Shown here in pieces: positions 43,960-53,592 of a DNA stretch of 64,000 nt. Source of the DNA: Chroococcidiopsis sp. TS-821 (GTDB lineage: Bacteria; Cyanobacteriota; Cyanobacteriia; Cyanobacteriales; Chroococcidiopsidaceae); NCBI RefSeq assembly GCF_002939305.1, contig NZ_MVDI01000012.1, positions 62,001 through 126,000 of the forward strand. Reading direction: 5' to 3'. Numbering within the stretch: position 1 is the first letter of the stretch; every line of letters starts with the position of its first letter. Under the pieces are notes generated by a model. The model was not told where the DNA came from and made no database searches. It was given only the letters and a program-made list of their open reading frames with translations. Made by a program: the position numbers and the translations under genes.

Positions 43960-44775
43960 TTAGTTGAGATACTGACGACAAAAATCGAGTGCAACAGATA
44001 AATCGCTGGTTTGCTGCGGATAATTAACGGTTGGTCTACTGATTGTAATTAAGGGAATACCAAGTTGAGTGGCGACAAGGCGTTTTGTCTCTTCACCCCC
44101 TGGTTTTCCTGAGGCTTTGGTAATCGCAAGTTGAATTTGCCACTGACGCCAAAGCGCGAGTTCTAATTCAGCAGAGATTGGAGGACGCAGACAGATTAAG
44201 CGATCTGGGGTAAAACCTGCTTGTGTTGCTGCTTCAATGGCGATCGCTGAAGGCAGAATTCTCGCAAATAATGTGGCGCGATCGTGCCAAGCTTGAAATA
44301 GGTGTAGCGGTCTGTAACCTACAGTTAATAAGACGCGTTTGTTTTGCAAGCGGTTTGTGGATAATAGAGCTTCAAAGCTATCGAAATGTTCGGCTTTGCC
44401 ATCTACATTATTAGATGATAAGATGGGGCGTTCATAGCGTAAGTAAGGGACTTGCAAGTGTTGCGCCGCCGCGATCGCATTTTGCGAAACTTCGACAGCA
44501 TAAGGATGTGAAGCATCCACAATTGCTGCAATTTGGTGTTGTTTGATAAAATTAGGGATCTGAGCGCGCGTTAAACGCCCTACCCACACTGTTAAACACG
44601 GTGCAGGATGGTAAAGCGATTGCGCTGAAGGAGTTGTAACAGAGATAATACAGCAGATATCTGCCTGTGCAATTGCCGCAGCGATCGCAACACTTTCTTG
44701 GGTTCCGCCAATCAACCACAACTTACCACACACAGTACCAGATGGAAGCGGCTCAATAGCGGGAGGAATAGGCAA
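43960..44775 (-). CDS. cobK: Cobalt-precorrin-6A reductase
   Basis: This enzyme reduces precorrin-6A in corrin ring synthesis with NAD(P)H. The 271-residue protein shows the family start GKLWLIGGTQESVAIAAAIA, the conserved VWVGRLTRAQIPNFI, then VDASHPYAVEVSQNAIAAAQ and LRYERP, and the late ITKASGKPGGEETKR. It is the CobK/CbiJ family. It could supply the corrin used by MetH, encoded in the same window. It ends 66 bases from the YciI-like gene, convergent to it. Confidence 0.93.
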   Translation of the reverse strand: MPIPPAIEPLPSGTVCGKLWLIGGTQESVAIAAAIAQADICCIISVTTPSAQSLYHPAPCLTVWVGRLTRAQIPNFIKQHQIAAIVDASHPYAVEVSQNAIAAAQHLQVPYLRYERPILSSNNVDGKAEHFDSFEALLSTNRLQNKRVLLTVGYRPLHLFQAWHDRATLFARILPSAIAIEAATQAGFTPDRLICLRPPISAELELALWRQWQIQLAITKASGKPGGEETKRLVATQLGIPLITISRPTVNYPQQTSDLSVALDFCRQYLN

Positions 44776-44780
44776 CGCAG

Positions 44781-44990
44781 TTAGCCTTTTAGTGCTTTGC
44801 GGAAGTTTTGTCGATAAGACTTATTCGAGATTAACAATGCAGGCCATAATAATGACAAAGACAAGCGATTGGAAAAACTACGCGAAAACGTAGTGCGATG
44901 AAATCCATTCCAGAATTTCCAAGCACCTATTGCATACACAACAATCAAGCCAAAAACAATCCAGTTCATTGCCTTAAACCACCTGTACAA
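44781..44990 (-). CDS. Small membrane protein of unknown function
   Basis: A 69-residue protein with one hydrophobic segment (about 9-29, NWIVFGLIVVYAIGAWKFW) and a basic cytoplasmic tail (SLLWPALLISNKSYRQNFRK). Similar short single-span proteins occur in other cyanobacteria, but I do not know a function. It is on the same strand as cobK with a five-base gap, so the two are probably co-transcribed. Confidence 0.65.
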   Translation of the reverse strand: MYRWFKAMNWIVFGLIVVYAIGAWKFWNGFHRTTFSRSFSNRLSLSLLWPALLISNKSYRQNFRKALKG

Positions 44991-45418
44991 AGGATCGTAA
45001 AGTAAAAATTGGTATTTTGAGCTAAAGTTCCTCTCCCACTATCTCTTAGTGTAAATTAGCCAAGAGAAATCGTTAGAGCGATCGCCATGAGTAGCGTTGA
45101 GTTAGTTGTAGCTCAAAAGCGCGGTGACTCGCCATACATTAAATCAGCTTTTTGTCAATATGTTGTTCAGCGCCCGACGAACTACCATGCACAGATCCAT
45201 GAATCATAGCCAGCAGCAACATTTACTTGTTCTCGATAGGCGCATAGTTGTACGTCTCTACACTGACATATATGCTTAATGAAGTTTACGCTTAACGGAT
45301 GTATCCTGTGGAAGTACCTTAAGTTTCAAGATACGTAGGAAACTATAACAAGACTTGCTTTTTGCCAGATTCATTGACTCGATGTCAGTGATGAGGGCAA
45401 ATCACCTAAGGAGGAATT
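44991..45418. other. 428-base gap, with a doubtful 40-residue frame
   Basis: A frame from ATG 45087 to stop 45209 encodes MSSVELVVAQKRGDSPYIKS and 20 more residues. It lacks a ribosome site and looks like a gene remnant or a chance frame. The end of the gap holds the ribosome site AGGAGGAA for the next gene (about 45410-45417). Confidence 0.35.
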
Positions 45419-47977
45419 ATGCGTGCAGTGCTGATGGCTGGAGGGTCTGGAACGCGGTTAAGACCGCTGACTTGTGACCTTCCTAAACCGATGGTACCTA
45501 TTTTAAACAGACCAATTGCGGAACATATTATTAATCTTCTCAAACGACATCAAATTACTGAGATAATTGCCACGCTGCATTATTTACCAGAGGTCATTCG
45601 CGATTATTTTCAAGATGGCAGTGACTTTGGCGTACAAATGATCTATGCCGTTGAAGAAGATCAACCCCTGGGTACCGCAGGCTGCGTGAAGAATATCGCG
45701 GAATTTCTCAATGAAACATTTTTAGTCATTAGTGGTGATAGCGTTACAGATTTTGACCTCACCGCGGCAATTGAGTTTCACAAACGCAAACAAGCCAAAG
45801 CAACCTTAGTTCTTACTCGCGTTCCCAATCCGATTGAGTTTGGAGTCGTGATTACCGACGAAGACTATCGAATTCGGAGATTTCTAGAAAAGCCATCAAC
45901 AAGCGAGATCTTTTCTGATACGGTTAACACTGGTATATACATTTTGGAACCCTCAGTTTTAGAGTATTTACCAGCTAATCAAGAATCTGACTTTTCCAAA
46001 GATTTGTTTCCGTTGTTGCTAGAAAAAGGCGAGCCGATGTACGGCTACATTGCACAAGGTTACTGGTGTGATGTTGGGCATCTTGATGCATACCGCGAAA
46101 GTCAGTATGATGGCTTGTTTGGCAAGGTAAAACTTGACTTTGCGTACCCCGAAACAAAGCCAGGGATTTGGCAAGGACAGAATACTTATATCGATCCGAG
46201 CGTTGAAATTTGTCCTCCAGTGTTGATTGGTCACAATTGCCGCATTGGACCGCGAGTGCGAATTGATGCTGGAACGGTAATTGGGGACAACGTGACGATT
46301 GGGGCGGACGCTGACTTAAAACGACCAATCATCTGGAATGGTGCAATTATTGGCGAAGATGCAGAATTGCGAGCGTGTGTGATTGGTCGCGGAACACGTG
46401 TAGACCGCCGCGCGCAAGTATTAGAAGGTGCTGTGGTTGGTTCGCTTTCTACAGTTGGAGAAGAAGCACAAATTAGTCCTAACGTTCGTGTTTGGCCAAG
46501 TAAACAAATTGAATCAGGCGCAACATTAAACATAAATTTAATTTGGGGACAAACTGCACAGCGCAATTTATTTGGTCAGCGTGGAGTGACTGGGTTAGCT
46601 AATATTGATATCACGCCCGAATTTGCCGTGAAGTTAGGCGCAGCTTACGGCTCGACATTGAAACCTGGTTCGCAAGTGATGATATCGCGCGACCAACGCA
46701 GCATTTCCCGAATGGTGACGCGATCGCTGATTGCGGGTTTAATGTCTGTGGGTGTCAATATTCAGAACTTGGATGCAACCGCAATTCCGATGGCGCGGAC
46801 TGTTGCACCAACTTTGGGCGTTGCTGGCGGAATTCACGTACGATTGCACCCAGATCGACCCGATTACCTGTTGATTGAGTTTATTGATAACAAAGGCGTC
46901 AACATCTCAAAAGCACTCGAAAAGAAAATCGAAGGCGCGTACTTTAAAGAAGACCTCCGGCGCGTGCAAATTCACGAGATTGGTAATGTTGTCTATCCGA
47001 TTCAGATGATCGACACTTACTGTAGTGCTTTTGAGAAAAATTTAAACGTAGAAGCCATTCGCCATAGTAACTCGAAAGTTGTCATTGATTATACATATGC
47101 CGTATCGGGTGCGGTTTTGCCGCAACTTTTAGCAAAATTTGGTTGCGACGCCGTCGTGTTAAATGCCAGTTTGAAGCAAACAGCGGTGTCTTCAGTCGAG
47201 AAAGAAGCACTCTTACAGCAGCTAGGTCATGTTGTCGAAGCATTGCGAGCGACTTTTGGCGTTCAGGTATCTGCCAATGGAGAACAGCTCATTTTGGTTG
47301 ATAAGTTGGGAACGCCGATTCGCGGTGAAATGTTGACCGCCCTTATGGTGAATATGATTCTGACTGCACATCCACGCGGAACTGTTGTTGTCCCGATTCA
47401 TGCATCGAGTGCTGTCGAACAAATTGCCCGCCGCCATGATGGTAAGGTCATTCGCACTAAGGCAAGTCCTACCGCACTTATGGAAGCTTCTTTGCCAAGT
47501 GCCAACCCGAATGTTGTCCTGGCGGGAAGTGGGGATATGGGATTTATTTTTCCACAGTTGCATCCTGGGTTTGACGCAATGTTCTGCATTGCCAAAGTGA
47601 TTGAGATGTTGACGGTTCAAGAGCGATCGCTCGCGTCAATCCGCGATGACGACTTACCACAAGTAAGCCACCGCAGCTACACCGTACGCTGTCCCTGGAC
47701 GGTCAAAGGAGCATTGATGCGCCATTTGGTCGAAACTCATAAAGAAGAAAATCTAGAATTGGTTGATGGCGTGAAGATTCGCTTTGAAGATGATAATTGG
47801 GTACTCATTTTGCCCGATGCGGGCGAACCACTGGTACATTTGTTCGCTAACAGTCACGATCGTAATTGGGTAGATGAATCGTTGAGGGAATACCGCACCC
47901 GCGTTCAATCATTTATTGAACAACAACAAGGAGTGGAAGCTTACAGTAACAGTCCTCAGCAATCGATCGTGAGTTAG
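45419..47977 (+). CDS. Mannose-1-phosphate guanylyltransferase / phosphomannomutase-like fusion
   Basis: An 852-residue protein in three parts. Residues about 1-235 are a nucleotidyltransferase with MRAVLMAGGSGTRLRPLTCD and the partner loop in GVVITDEDYRIRRFLEKP. About 250-370 is a left-handed beta-helix of hexapeptides (IGHNCRIGPRVRI style). About 380-830 resembles phosphomannomutase/phosphoglucomutase. The mutase active-site serine loop (TASHNP in active enzymes) reads GGIHVRLHPDRPDYL here, so the mutase half is probably not catalytic and may be regulatory. The likely product is GDP-mannose or another NDP-hexose for cell surface glycans. The ribosome site is AAGGAGGAA. Confidence 0.9.
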   Translation: MRAVLMAGGSGTRLRPLTCDLPKPMVPILNRPIAEHIINLLKRHQITEIIATLHYLPEVIRDYFQDGSDFGVQMIYAVEEDQPLGTAGCVKNIAEFLNETFLVISGDSVTDFDLTAAIEFHKRKQAKATLVLTRVPNPIEFGVVITDEDYRIRRFLEKPSTSEIFSDTVNTGIYILEPSVLEYLPANQESDFSKDLFPLLLEKGEPMYGYIAQGYWCDVGHLDAYRESQYDGLFGKVKLDFAYPETKPGIWQGQNTYIDPSVEICPPVLIGHNCRIGPRVRIDAGTVIGDNVTIGADADLKRPIIWNGAIIGEDAELRACVIGRGTRVDRRAQVLEGAVVGSLSTVGEEAQISPNVRVWPSKQIESGATLNINLIWGQTAQRNLFGQRGVTGLANIDITPEFAVKLGAAYGSTLKPGSQVMISRDQRSISRMVTRSLIAGLMSVGVNIQNLDATAIPMARTVAPTLGVAGGIHVRLHPDRPDYLLIEFIDNKGVNISKALEKKIEGAYFKEDLRRVQIHEIGNVVYPIQMIDTYCSAFEKNLNVEAIRHSNSKVVIDYTYAVSGAVLPQLLAKFGCDAVVLNASLKQTAVSSVEKEALLQQLGHVVEALRATFGVQVSANGEQLILVDKLGTPIRGEMLTALMVNMILTAHPRGTVVVPIHASSAVEQIARRHDGKVIRTKASPTALMEASLPSANPNVVLAGSGDMGFIFPQLHPGFDAMFCIAKVIEMLTVQERSLASIRDDDLPQVSHRSYTVRCPWTVKGALMRHLVETHKEENLELVDGVKIRFEDDNWVLILPDAGEPLVHLFANSHDRNWVDESLREYRTRVQSFIEQQQGVEAYSNSPQQSIVS

Positions 47978-48094
47978 GAGTGAGTAGACTAGTGATTAGT
48001 GGCTAGTGGCTGGTGTCAAGAGCAACTAGTCACCAATTCTTCCCCTAACCTTTGACCCCTAACCTCTCATCGAGCGAACACATAGGAGAAGCGA

Positions 48095-48634
48095 ATGAAT
48101 AGCTGTATTTTGATGGCAGAAATTGTGCAAGCGCCACAACTGCGTTATACGTCTGACAACATGGCATTAGCGGAAATGCTGATTCAATTTCCAGCTTTAC
48201 GTGCAGAAGATTCTCCTGCAACGTTAAAAGCTGTTGGTTGGGGTAACTTGGCGCAAGAGATTGAACAAAATTATCAGCAAGGCGATCGCGTCATTATTGA
48301 AGGTCGCCTAAGCATGAACACTGTTGAGCGCTCGGAAGGCTTCAAAGAAAAACGTGCTGAATTGACGATACAACGAATTCACGCCGTCGATAAAACTGTA
48401 GATACAACGGCGACAAAAGCAAACTCCAAAGCTGCAACCGCTGCTGTAAGTTCGCGTCCCGAAAAAACTGCCAAGAATGTGAATTCAGATACGATGACTT
48501 CTACTCGGACGACAACTAGTCGCACCGATGTCATTGCTGACTTTGCGACGGCGACTTATGAACCACCTGTAAGAACATCTTCAACGCCGCTCCCACCCAG
48601 CGAAGAGCAGGATATCGACGACATTCCATTTTAG
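48095..48634 (+). CDS. ssb: Single-stranded DNA-binding protein
   Basis: A 179-residue SSB-like protein. Residues 1-105 form an OB fold (MNSCILMAEIVQAPQLRYTS, AVGWGNLAQEIEQNYQQGDR, VIIEGRLSMNTVER). The middle is a Ser/Thr-rich disordered linker (about 110-160). The end is the acidic tip DIDDIPF that recruits partner proteins. The fold is a little divergent from E. coli SSB, as in a second cyanobacterial SSB paralogue. The ribosome site AGGAGAAGCG precedes the ATG. A hairpin terminator follows. The upstream gap carries CTAGTGA- and CTGACCC-like heptamers. Confidence 0.9.
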   Translation: MNSCILMAEIVQAPQLRYTSDNMALAEMLIQFPALRAEDSPATLKAVGWGNLAQEIEQNYQQGDRVIIEGRLSMNTVERSEGFKEKRAELTIQRIHAVDKTVDTTATKANSKAATAAVSSRPEKTAKNVNSDTMTSTRTTTSRTDVIADFATATYEPPVRTSSTPLPPSEEQDIDDIPF

Positions 48635-48705
48635 GTGGGGCGAGTGGAGAGGTTTGAGTAGTTAGCGACTAGTGATTAGTTGTGACTTGTTCGCGCAGTG
48701 TGCCG

Positions 48706-48747
48706 GAGGCATTAGAATTTTCTTAACTCATAATGCCTCTTTTCTTT
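48706..48747 (+). terminator. Terminator of ssb
   Basis: GAGGCATTA (48706-48714) pairs with TAATGCCTC (48731-48739), followed by TTTTCTTT. The 16-base loop is long. Confidence 0.6.
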
Positions 48748-48781
48748 AACTCCCTAACCTCCGACCTCTGACCCTTGACCT

Positions 48782-50107
48782 CTAAGCTCTACTATCCCAC
48801 TCTGCCGCAGCATCAGCAACAGCTTGGTCTACAGTTTTTTCACCTAACATAGCCGCTTGCAGATTGTCGTAAATCGCGCGTTGTAAGACATTGCGGTTTT
48901 CCATTGCGGGAACTAAGACTTCGGCTTGCTGCAATTGGCTGGCGCTAACAACGCGGGCTTTTTCGACGGTTGACGCATCAGCAGGTACTGACTTAAAGTA
49001 TTCGTCTGAGAGTGCGGCGACTGTTGAGGGTAAGACATTGGCAGCTTTGGCAAAGGCAAGCTGATTTTGATTGTTTGTAACATACAGTGCAAATTTTAAC
49101 GCTGCATCCGGTTGGTCGGTGTTGGCAGGAATGACTATGTTCATGACCGCAACGTTTTTCTTGCCTGTAGGTCCTGTTATTTGTGGTGCGGTAGCTGAAA
49201 CTTGCGCGATCGCTGGTGCGTTTTTGGCGATCGTTTTCAAAAATTCTGGACCTGAAGCTAATAACGCGGTTTGTCCAGCTTGATACTGCTCTATACCATA
49301 TCTGTGTCCTTGTGTCAATACTTCAGGCGGTATCAGTTCATTGCGATACAAGTCTACCCAGTACTGAAAGACAGCCCGACCTTCAGGAGTATTAAACGCC
49401 GCTTTACCCTGCGCGTCTACTAAATTGACTCCCATTTGCACAAAAGATTCCAAAACTTCGGCAGAATCTTCGGGAACAAACGTTGTAAAAAAGGCGTACT
49501 TTCCAGTTCTTTCTTTAACTTGTCGCGCCACTGTTGCTAATTCTGCATAAGTTGTTGGCGGTTGACTGACTCCTGCTTGCTTTAACAAATCAGTGTTATA
49601 AATTGTCAGGCGAGTTGTGAGGTACCAAGGTAGGCCAAAACTTTTCCCATTAATCGTGCTTGCTTTCCAAATATTAGGTAGATAAGTTTCGCGCACATCC
49701 GCGCTGACTTTCGAATCCAAGTCTAGCCAAGCATTGCGCGTTGCGAGTTGCGAAGCAAAACTGGGGTTTAAGTTGACGACATCCGGTGCGGTGCGTGCGG
49801 ACATCGCAGTGAGAATTTTGCTTTCCATCGCTGACCAGGGAACATCAACCCAGTTAACTTTAATTCCAGGGTTTTCAGCTTCAAAAGAACGGATGAGATT
49901 GTTGAAGAAATCTGTAAATTGTGGCTGGAGTTGCATTGTCCAGAATTCCACATTACTACTGTTACCTGATGCCGATTGCTGGGTACTATTATTGACGTTA
50001 CCAGTACCACAACTCACAACCCAACTCAGGGTTAAACCTAACAAAGCGAAAATTCCGAGGCGTTTCCAACCTCTGATTTTGCTAAAAAAGACTGATACTA
50101 TCGACAT
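48782..50107 (-). CDS. Sugar ABC transporter substrate-binding lipoprotein
   Basis: A 441-residue family 1 solute-binding protein. The N terminus has a signal peptide with lipobox (GLTLSWVVS|CGTG). The mature part starts with NVEFWTMQLQPQFTDFFNNL, and ENPGIKVNWVDVPWSAMESK is typical of carbohydrate binders; GLPWYLTTRLTIYNTDLLKQ and ANTDQPDAALKFALYVTN are further family marks. It has no permease or ATPase gene beside it, so it must join a transporter encoded elsewhere. The sugar is not predictable. A heptamer run (CTGACCCTTGACC) lies just beyond its stop codon. Confidence 0.88.
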   Translation of the reverse strand: MSIVSVFFSKIRGWKRLGIFALLGLTLSWVVSCGTGNVNNSTQQSASGNSSNVEFWTMQLQPQFTDFFNNLIRSFEAENPGIKVNWVDVPWSAMESKILTAMSARTAPDVVNLNPSFASQLATRNAWLDLDSKVSADVRETYLPNIWKASTINGKSFGLPWYLTTRLTIYNTDLLKQAGVSQPPTTYAELATVARQVKERTGKYAFFTTFVPEDSAEVLESFVQMGVNLVDAQGKAAFNTPEGRAVFQYWVDLYRNELIPPEVLTQGHRYGIEQYQAGQTALLASGPEFLKTIAKNAPAIAQVSATAPQITGPTGKKNVAVMNIVIPANTDQPDAALKFALYVTNNQNQLAFAKAANVLPSTVAALSDEYFKSVPADASTVEKARVVSASQLQQAEVLVPAMENRNVLQRAIYDNLQAAMLGEKTVDQAVADAAAEWDSRA

Positions 50108-50360
50108 TTTTCAAACGTCACTTGCTGACTTTTACGAGCAAAGCAATTCTAAGCTAAAGTAACAGACATTCAATTTTTATAGTAGAGGTCAGGGTTAATA
50201 GTTATTTGGAGTAGCGGAAAATCGTGTGCGAAGATCCTTTGTTAAATAAACTTTACAAGACAATGATTCTTAGCCTCTGTGACGTTTTAACAATATTGAC
50301 CATTGCTATTAAGTATCTCACTCTCAATTTCTTTTTACCCTCTAGATAACCAACAAAACC

Positions 50361-51491
50361 GTGCTTAACCGCTTCCAGACACTACCTAACCGCTTACAGA
50401 TACTGCCAAAACGTGCCAGGGGAGTTGGTGTTGAACTGGCTCCTGAACGTATTAATATTGCCCAGCTGCGCAAACAAGGACAAGGAATAAGACTGGCAGC
50501 GTTTACCTCGGTTCCCGTACCTGAAGGAATTTTTCAAGATGGTCAAATTATCGATCCACCAGCGCTTGCCGAAATTATCCAATCCGCCTTCGCCCAAAGC
50601 AAAATAAAAGCTAAGCGAGTGGCTACCGCTGTTCCTGGAAGAGATTCACTCGTGCGCTTAATTCCTTTACCCGCCGAGTTAGATGACCAAGAATTACGCG
50701 AAATGGTACTCAACCACGAAGCAGGTTTGTATCTCCCGTATCCGCGTGAAGAAGCTGATGTTGATTATCAAAAACTTGGGTATTTTGTCGACGAGGACGG
50801 AATTGAAAAGGTACAAGTGTTGTTAGTTGCTACGCGCAAAGAAGTGACAGATACTTACATCGACACATTTCAACAAGCAGGTCTGCAAGTCGATGTCTTA
50901 GAAATTAACAGTTTTGCGTTGTTACGCACGATTCGGGAGAAACTACGCGAATTTCCTTCACAAGAAGCCGTTGTTTTAGTTGACATTGAATTTGACAACA
51001 CTGAAATTGCAATTATTGTAGATGGAATACCGCAGTTTTCGCGGACTGTGCCAATTGGTACATTTCACCTGCAAAGTGCGCTATTGCGCGCCTTGCACTT
51101 ACCAATGTCTAGAGATACACAAGTAATGCTACAGTCGGTGGTTATTCCCACCACGACAACTGATGAAATGGGAGGAGTTATCAGTACGACAGTTGACCCT
51201 GGTACCGCAGCAATGTTGCGCGTGATGGGAGAGTTGATTGACGAACTACGGCGATCGCTCGATTTTTATCTTAGTCAAAGTGAAAATCTCGAAGTTGCCC
51301 AAATCCTCTTGGCAGGTCCTGGGGGCGGCTTAGTAAACTTAGATGAGTTTTTCCAACAACGAGTAAACATTCCCACCGTACAAATCGATCCTGTGGCAGC
51401 TTTGTCATTAGAAGTTGATGAGAAAAAAATTACTCCTGGACAACGCCCAGGACTCGGAATTGTTCTCGGTTTAGGAATGCGCGAGATTTAG
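50361..51491 (+). CDS. pilM: Type IV pilus assembly protein PilM
   Basis: The cytoplasmic actin-like ATPase of the type IV pilus platform, 376 residues. Marks are VELAPERINIAQLRKQG near the start, VATAVPGRDSLVRLIPLPAE, AVVLVDIEFDNTEIAIIVDG and ILLAGPGGGLVNLDEF. The start is GTG at 50361; no ATG is available before the conserved part. It leads the row pilM-pilN-pilO-pilQ. PilM recruits the N-terminal tail of PilN at the membrane. Confidence 0.95.
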   Translation: MLNRFQTLPNRLQILPKRARGVGVELAPERINIAQLRKQGQGIRLAAFTSVPVPEGIFQDGQIIDPPALAEIIQSAFAQSKIKAKRVATAVPGRDSLVRLIPLPAELDDQELREMVLNHEAGLYLPYPREEADVDYQKLGYFVDEDGIEKVQVLLVATRKEVTDTYIDTFQQAGLQVDVLEINSFALLRTIREKLREFPSQEAVVLVDIEFDNTEIAIIVDGIPQFSRTVPIGTFHLQSALLRALHLPMSRDTQVMLQSVVIPTTTTDEMGGVISTTVDPGTAAMLRVMGELIDELRRSLDFYLSQSENLEVAQILLAGPGGGLVNLDEFFQQRVNIPTVQIDPVAALSLEVDEKKITPGQRPGLGIVLGLGMREI

Positions 51492-51535
51492 TTAACTTAC
51501 CTGTCAGCTATCCATGACGATCGATACGAAATTCT

Positions 51536-52399
51536 ATGTACAGTCTAGACATTAACTTTATTCGCGATCGCCCAGAGTACATCTTAAAAAACGCGGGTGC
51601 TAAAAAACTAGGGATACTTGCTAGTGATACAACACCGTTGTATTTGGGAATTGCGATCGGCGTTATTTTGCCTGCTATGATTGGTGGCGCGTGGTTGGTT
51701 ATGCAAGCTCGCATTGGGCAACTCGAAGCCGAAAATGCAGAACTTGATGCTGAACTCAGTCGCTTGGGACTGCAAGAACAAGAAATTCAAACAACACAAG
51801 CGCAAATTAATCAAATTCGCACAGAGACCCAAGCTTTAGCTACAGTGTTTAATCAAATTCGTCCTTGGTCAGCGATGTTACAGGATATGCGCGATCGCAT
51901 TCCCCGCGCAGTCCAAATTGAAACTATTCGCCAAACTGCTGCTGCAACTCCCCAACCCAGCCCGCAAGCAGCAAATAATGCTGCAAATAATAACGAGCAG
52001 CAACAACAAGAGGGACAAGATCAACAAAACGCTGAACAGCAGCAACAGCAATCAGCACAAGTAGTTCCCGCAGGTAATATTGAAATTGCCGGAATTGCCC
52101 GTTCTTTTAACGATGTCAACGATTTCTTGCTGACGCTGCAACAATCAGCATTTCTGAAACCGACGGATACAAGAATTGTCACGGCTGAGTTGGTAGATAT
52201 TGCTGAACCAGGGACAGTAGCTGTACCCCAAGCAAATTCAACCGCAGTTGTGACGCCTCAAGCGGTAAGATATACAATTCAATCGACGTTAAGCGATGTC
52301 CCCGCCTCAGAGTTGTTAAGAGAACTAGAGCGTAAGGGTACATTAGGATTGGTAACTCGCATTCGCACACTGCAACAAAAAGGTGTGATTCAACAATGA
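51536..52399 (+). CDS. pilN: Type IV pilus assembly protein PilN
   Basis: The inner-membrane alignment protein, 287 residues. The cytoplasmic PilM-binding tail is MYSLDINFIRDRPEY. A membrane helix (about 40-60) contains GIAIGVILPAMIGGAWLVMQ. A coiled coil runs to about 110. The periplasmic part then has a Gln/Asn-rich insert (about 140-178, for example NNAANNNEQQQQEGQDQQNA) not found in standard PilN, followed by the ferredoxin-like fold (FNDVNDFLLTLQQSAFLKP). It overlaps the pilO start by four bases. Confidence 0.93.
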   Translation: MYSLDINFIRDRPEYILKNAGAKKLGILASDTTPLYLGIAIGVILPAMIGGAWLVMQARIGQLEAENAELDAELSRLGLQEQEIQTTQAQINQIRTETQALATVFNQIRPWSAMLQDMRDRIPRAVQIETIRQTAAATPQPSPQAANNAANNNEQQQQEGQDQQNAEQQQQQSAQVVPAGNIEIAGIARSFNDVNDFLLTLQQSAFLKPTDTRIVTAELVDIAEPGTVAVPQANSTAVVTPQAVRYTIQSTLSDVPASELLRELERKGTLGLVTRIRTLQQKGVIQQ

Positions 52400-53151
52400 C
52401 GGTAACTGAAGACTTTATTCCTGAAGAAAGCATTGAGTTTCAACCAGTAGCGCCAAGTTACCCCAAAGCATTTGGCGTGACGCTGACTCCGGCGGTAAGC
52501 GGTGTGCTGATTGCGCTGTTGGGGCTAGCAGGAAGTGTTTACTTGGTTATTAATTTGTTAATGCCAACGTGGCAAAGACACCAAGAATTGCAAGCTAGCC
52601 GCGATGAAAAAAATGCGCTGGTTGAACAAAAACAACTTGCCATTCAACAAACTGAACAGGTAAGAGCCGAGTTAGCCCAGGTCAAACAGCAAAATGCTCA
52701 AGTGCTTGCGTTATTTGCTGACGAACGCACATTAGATACCTTGTTACTGGACCTCAACCGCGTTGTAGAATCAGGTAATGCTCAACTTGCACAAAATGCC
52801 CCTAGGGCAAAACTGAAGCGATTTGTCCCCGTTAATCAGTCACCAGAAATTGTTTCAGATGGTAGCCTTGGACCAGTTGTCAATGGAAAACTTAAGCGCC
52901 AAGTTGTCAATATTGAGCTAGAAGGAACTTTCGAGCAAACGCAATCAATCATTCGCAATATTGAGCGGCTACAGCCACTATTGATAGTTAAAGATTATCA
53001 ATCATCCTTGGCACAAACTGGAGACAATCAGCAGCCTGGTGTTGTGCAGCCACGAGGCGCTGTCATTACAACATCTTTTCAGTTAGAAGCCTTAATGCCA
53101 GCTAGCCCCGCCGAAGCAGCCGCAGCCGCAAGTAACCAGAATCAACAGTAA
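52396..53151 (+). CDS. pilO: Type IV pilus assembly protein PilO
   Basis: Partner of PilN, 251 residues. A short cytoplasmic N terminus, a membrane helix (about 33-55, VSGVLIALLGLAGSVYLVIN), a coiled coil (about 60-115) and the periplasmic alpha/beta part (ELEGTFEQTQSIIRNIERLQ) are present. Its ATG overlaps the pilN stop (ATGA). No pilP follows, which is the usual state in cyanobacteria. The gene is followed by a 441-base gap before pilQ. Confidence 0.93.
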   Translation: MTVTEDFIPEESIEFQPVAPSYPKAFGVTLTPAVSGVLIALLGLAGSVYLVINLLMPTWQRHQELQASRDEKNALVEQKQLAIQQTEQVRAELAQVKQQNAQVLALFADERTLDTLLLDLNRVVESGNAQLAQNAPRAKLKRFVPVNQSPEIVSDGSLGPVVNGKLKRQVVNIELEGTFEQTQSIIRNIERLQPLLIVKDYQSSLAQTGDNQQPGVVQPRGAVITTSFQLEALMPASPAEAAAAASNQNQQ

Positions 53152-53592
53152 GTAGTAAATTGTAGAAGAAATTCTAATTTTTAGATTACAGGCAAGTTTT
53201 AACTCTGACCCTCGATCTCTGAGCCCTAATCTGTGCCTAAATTTGCTACCGTAATTTCACTGAAATCTTAATATTGAATATATTAAATTTCTTATGCATT
53301 GTCGGTGGAATTGCTCTTGGATATAGAGGATAAATAGCGTTATTTTTTTTATATTTTGTGATATAAAGCTAGCTGAGAATAGTTAATTAGCGAGCAATTA
53401 ATTATACTAATTTGAATTGCCAACGATTTAAGAAACATCTTTTTCAGCAACTCGGTGTCACGCTCATTATTTAAACTTGGTATTCGTTGTTTTACCAGTT
53501 TCCGCAGGGAATACATAACATTTTCTAAACCTAAACAAATTGAATTGTACGCATAAGTTGAGTAACAAAATTAAAAGGCTGAGGAGAAAACA
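53152..53592. other. 441-base gap before pilQ
   Basis: No gene is seen. The gap starts with a CTGACCCTCGATCTCTGAGCCC heptamer-like run (53203-53224), then AT-rich DNA that probably holds a separate pilQ promoter, and ends with GAGGAG (53581-53586) eight bases before the GTG. Confidence 0.45.

Noticed and set aside
45087-45209. A 40-codon frame (MSSVELVVAQ...)
   Set aside because: No ribosome site, no family resemblance and no neighbours that support it. Kept only as a note in the gap entry.
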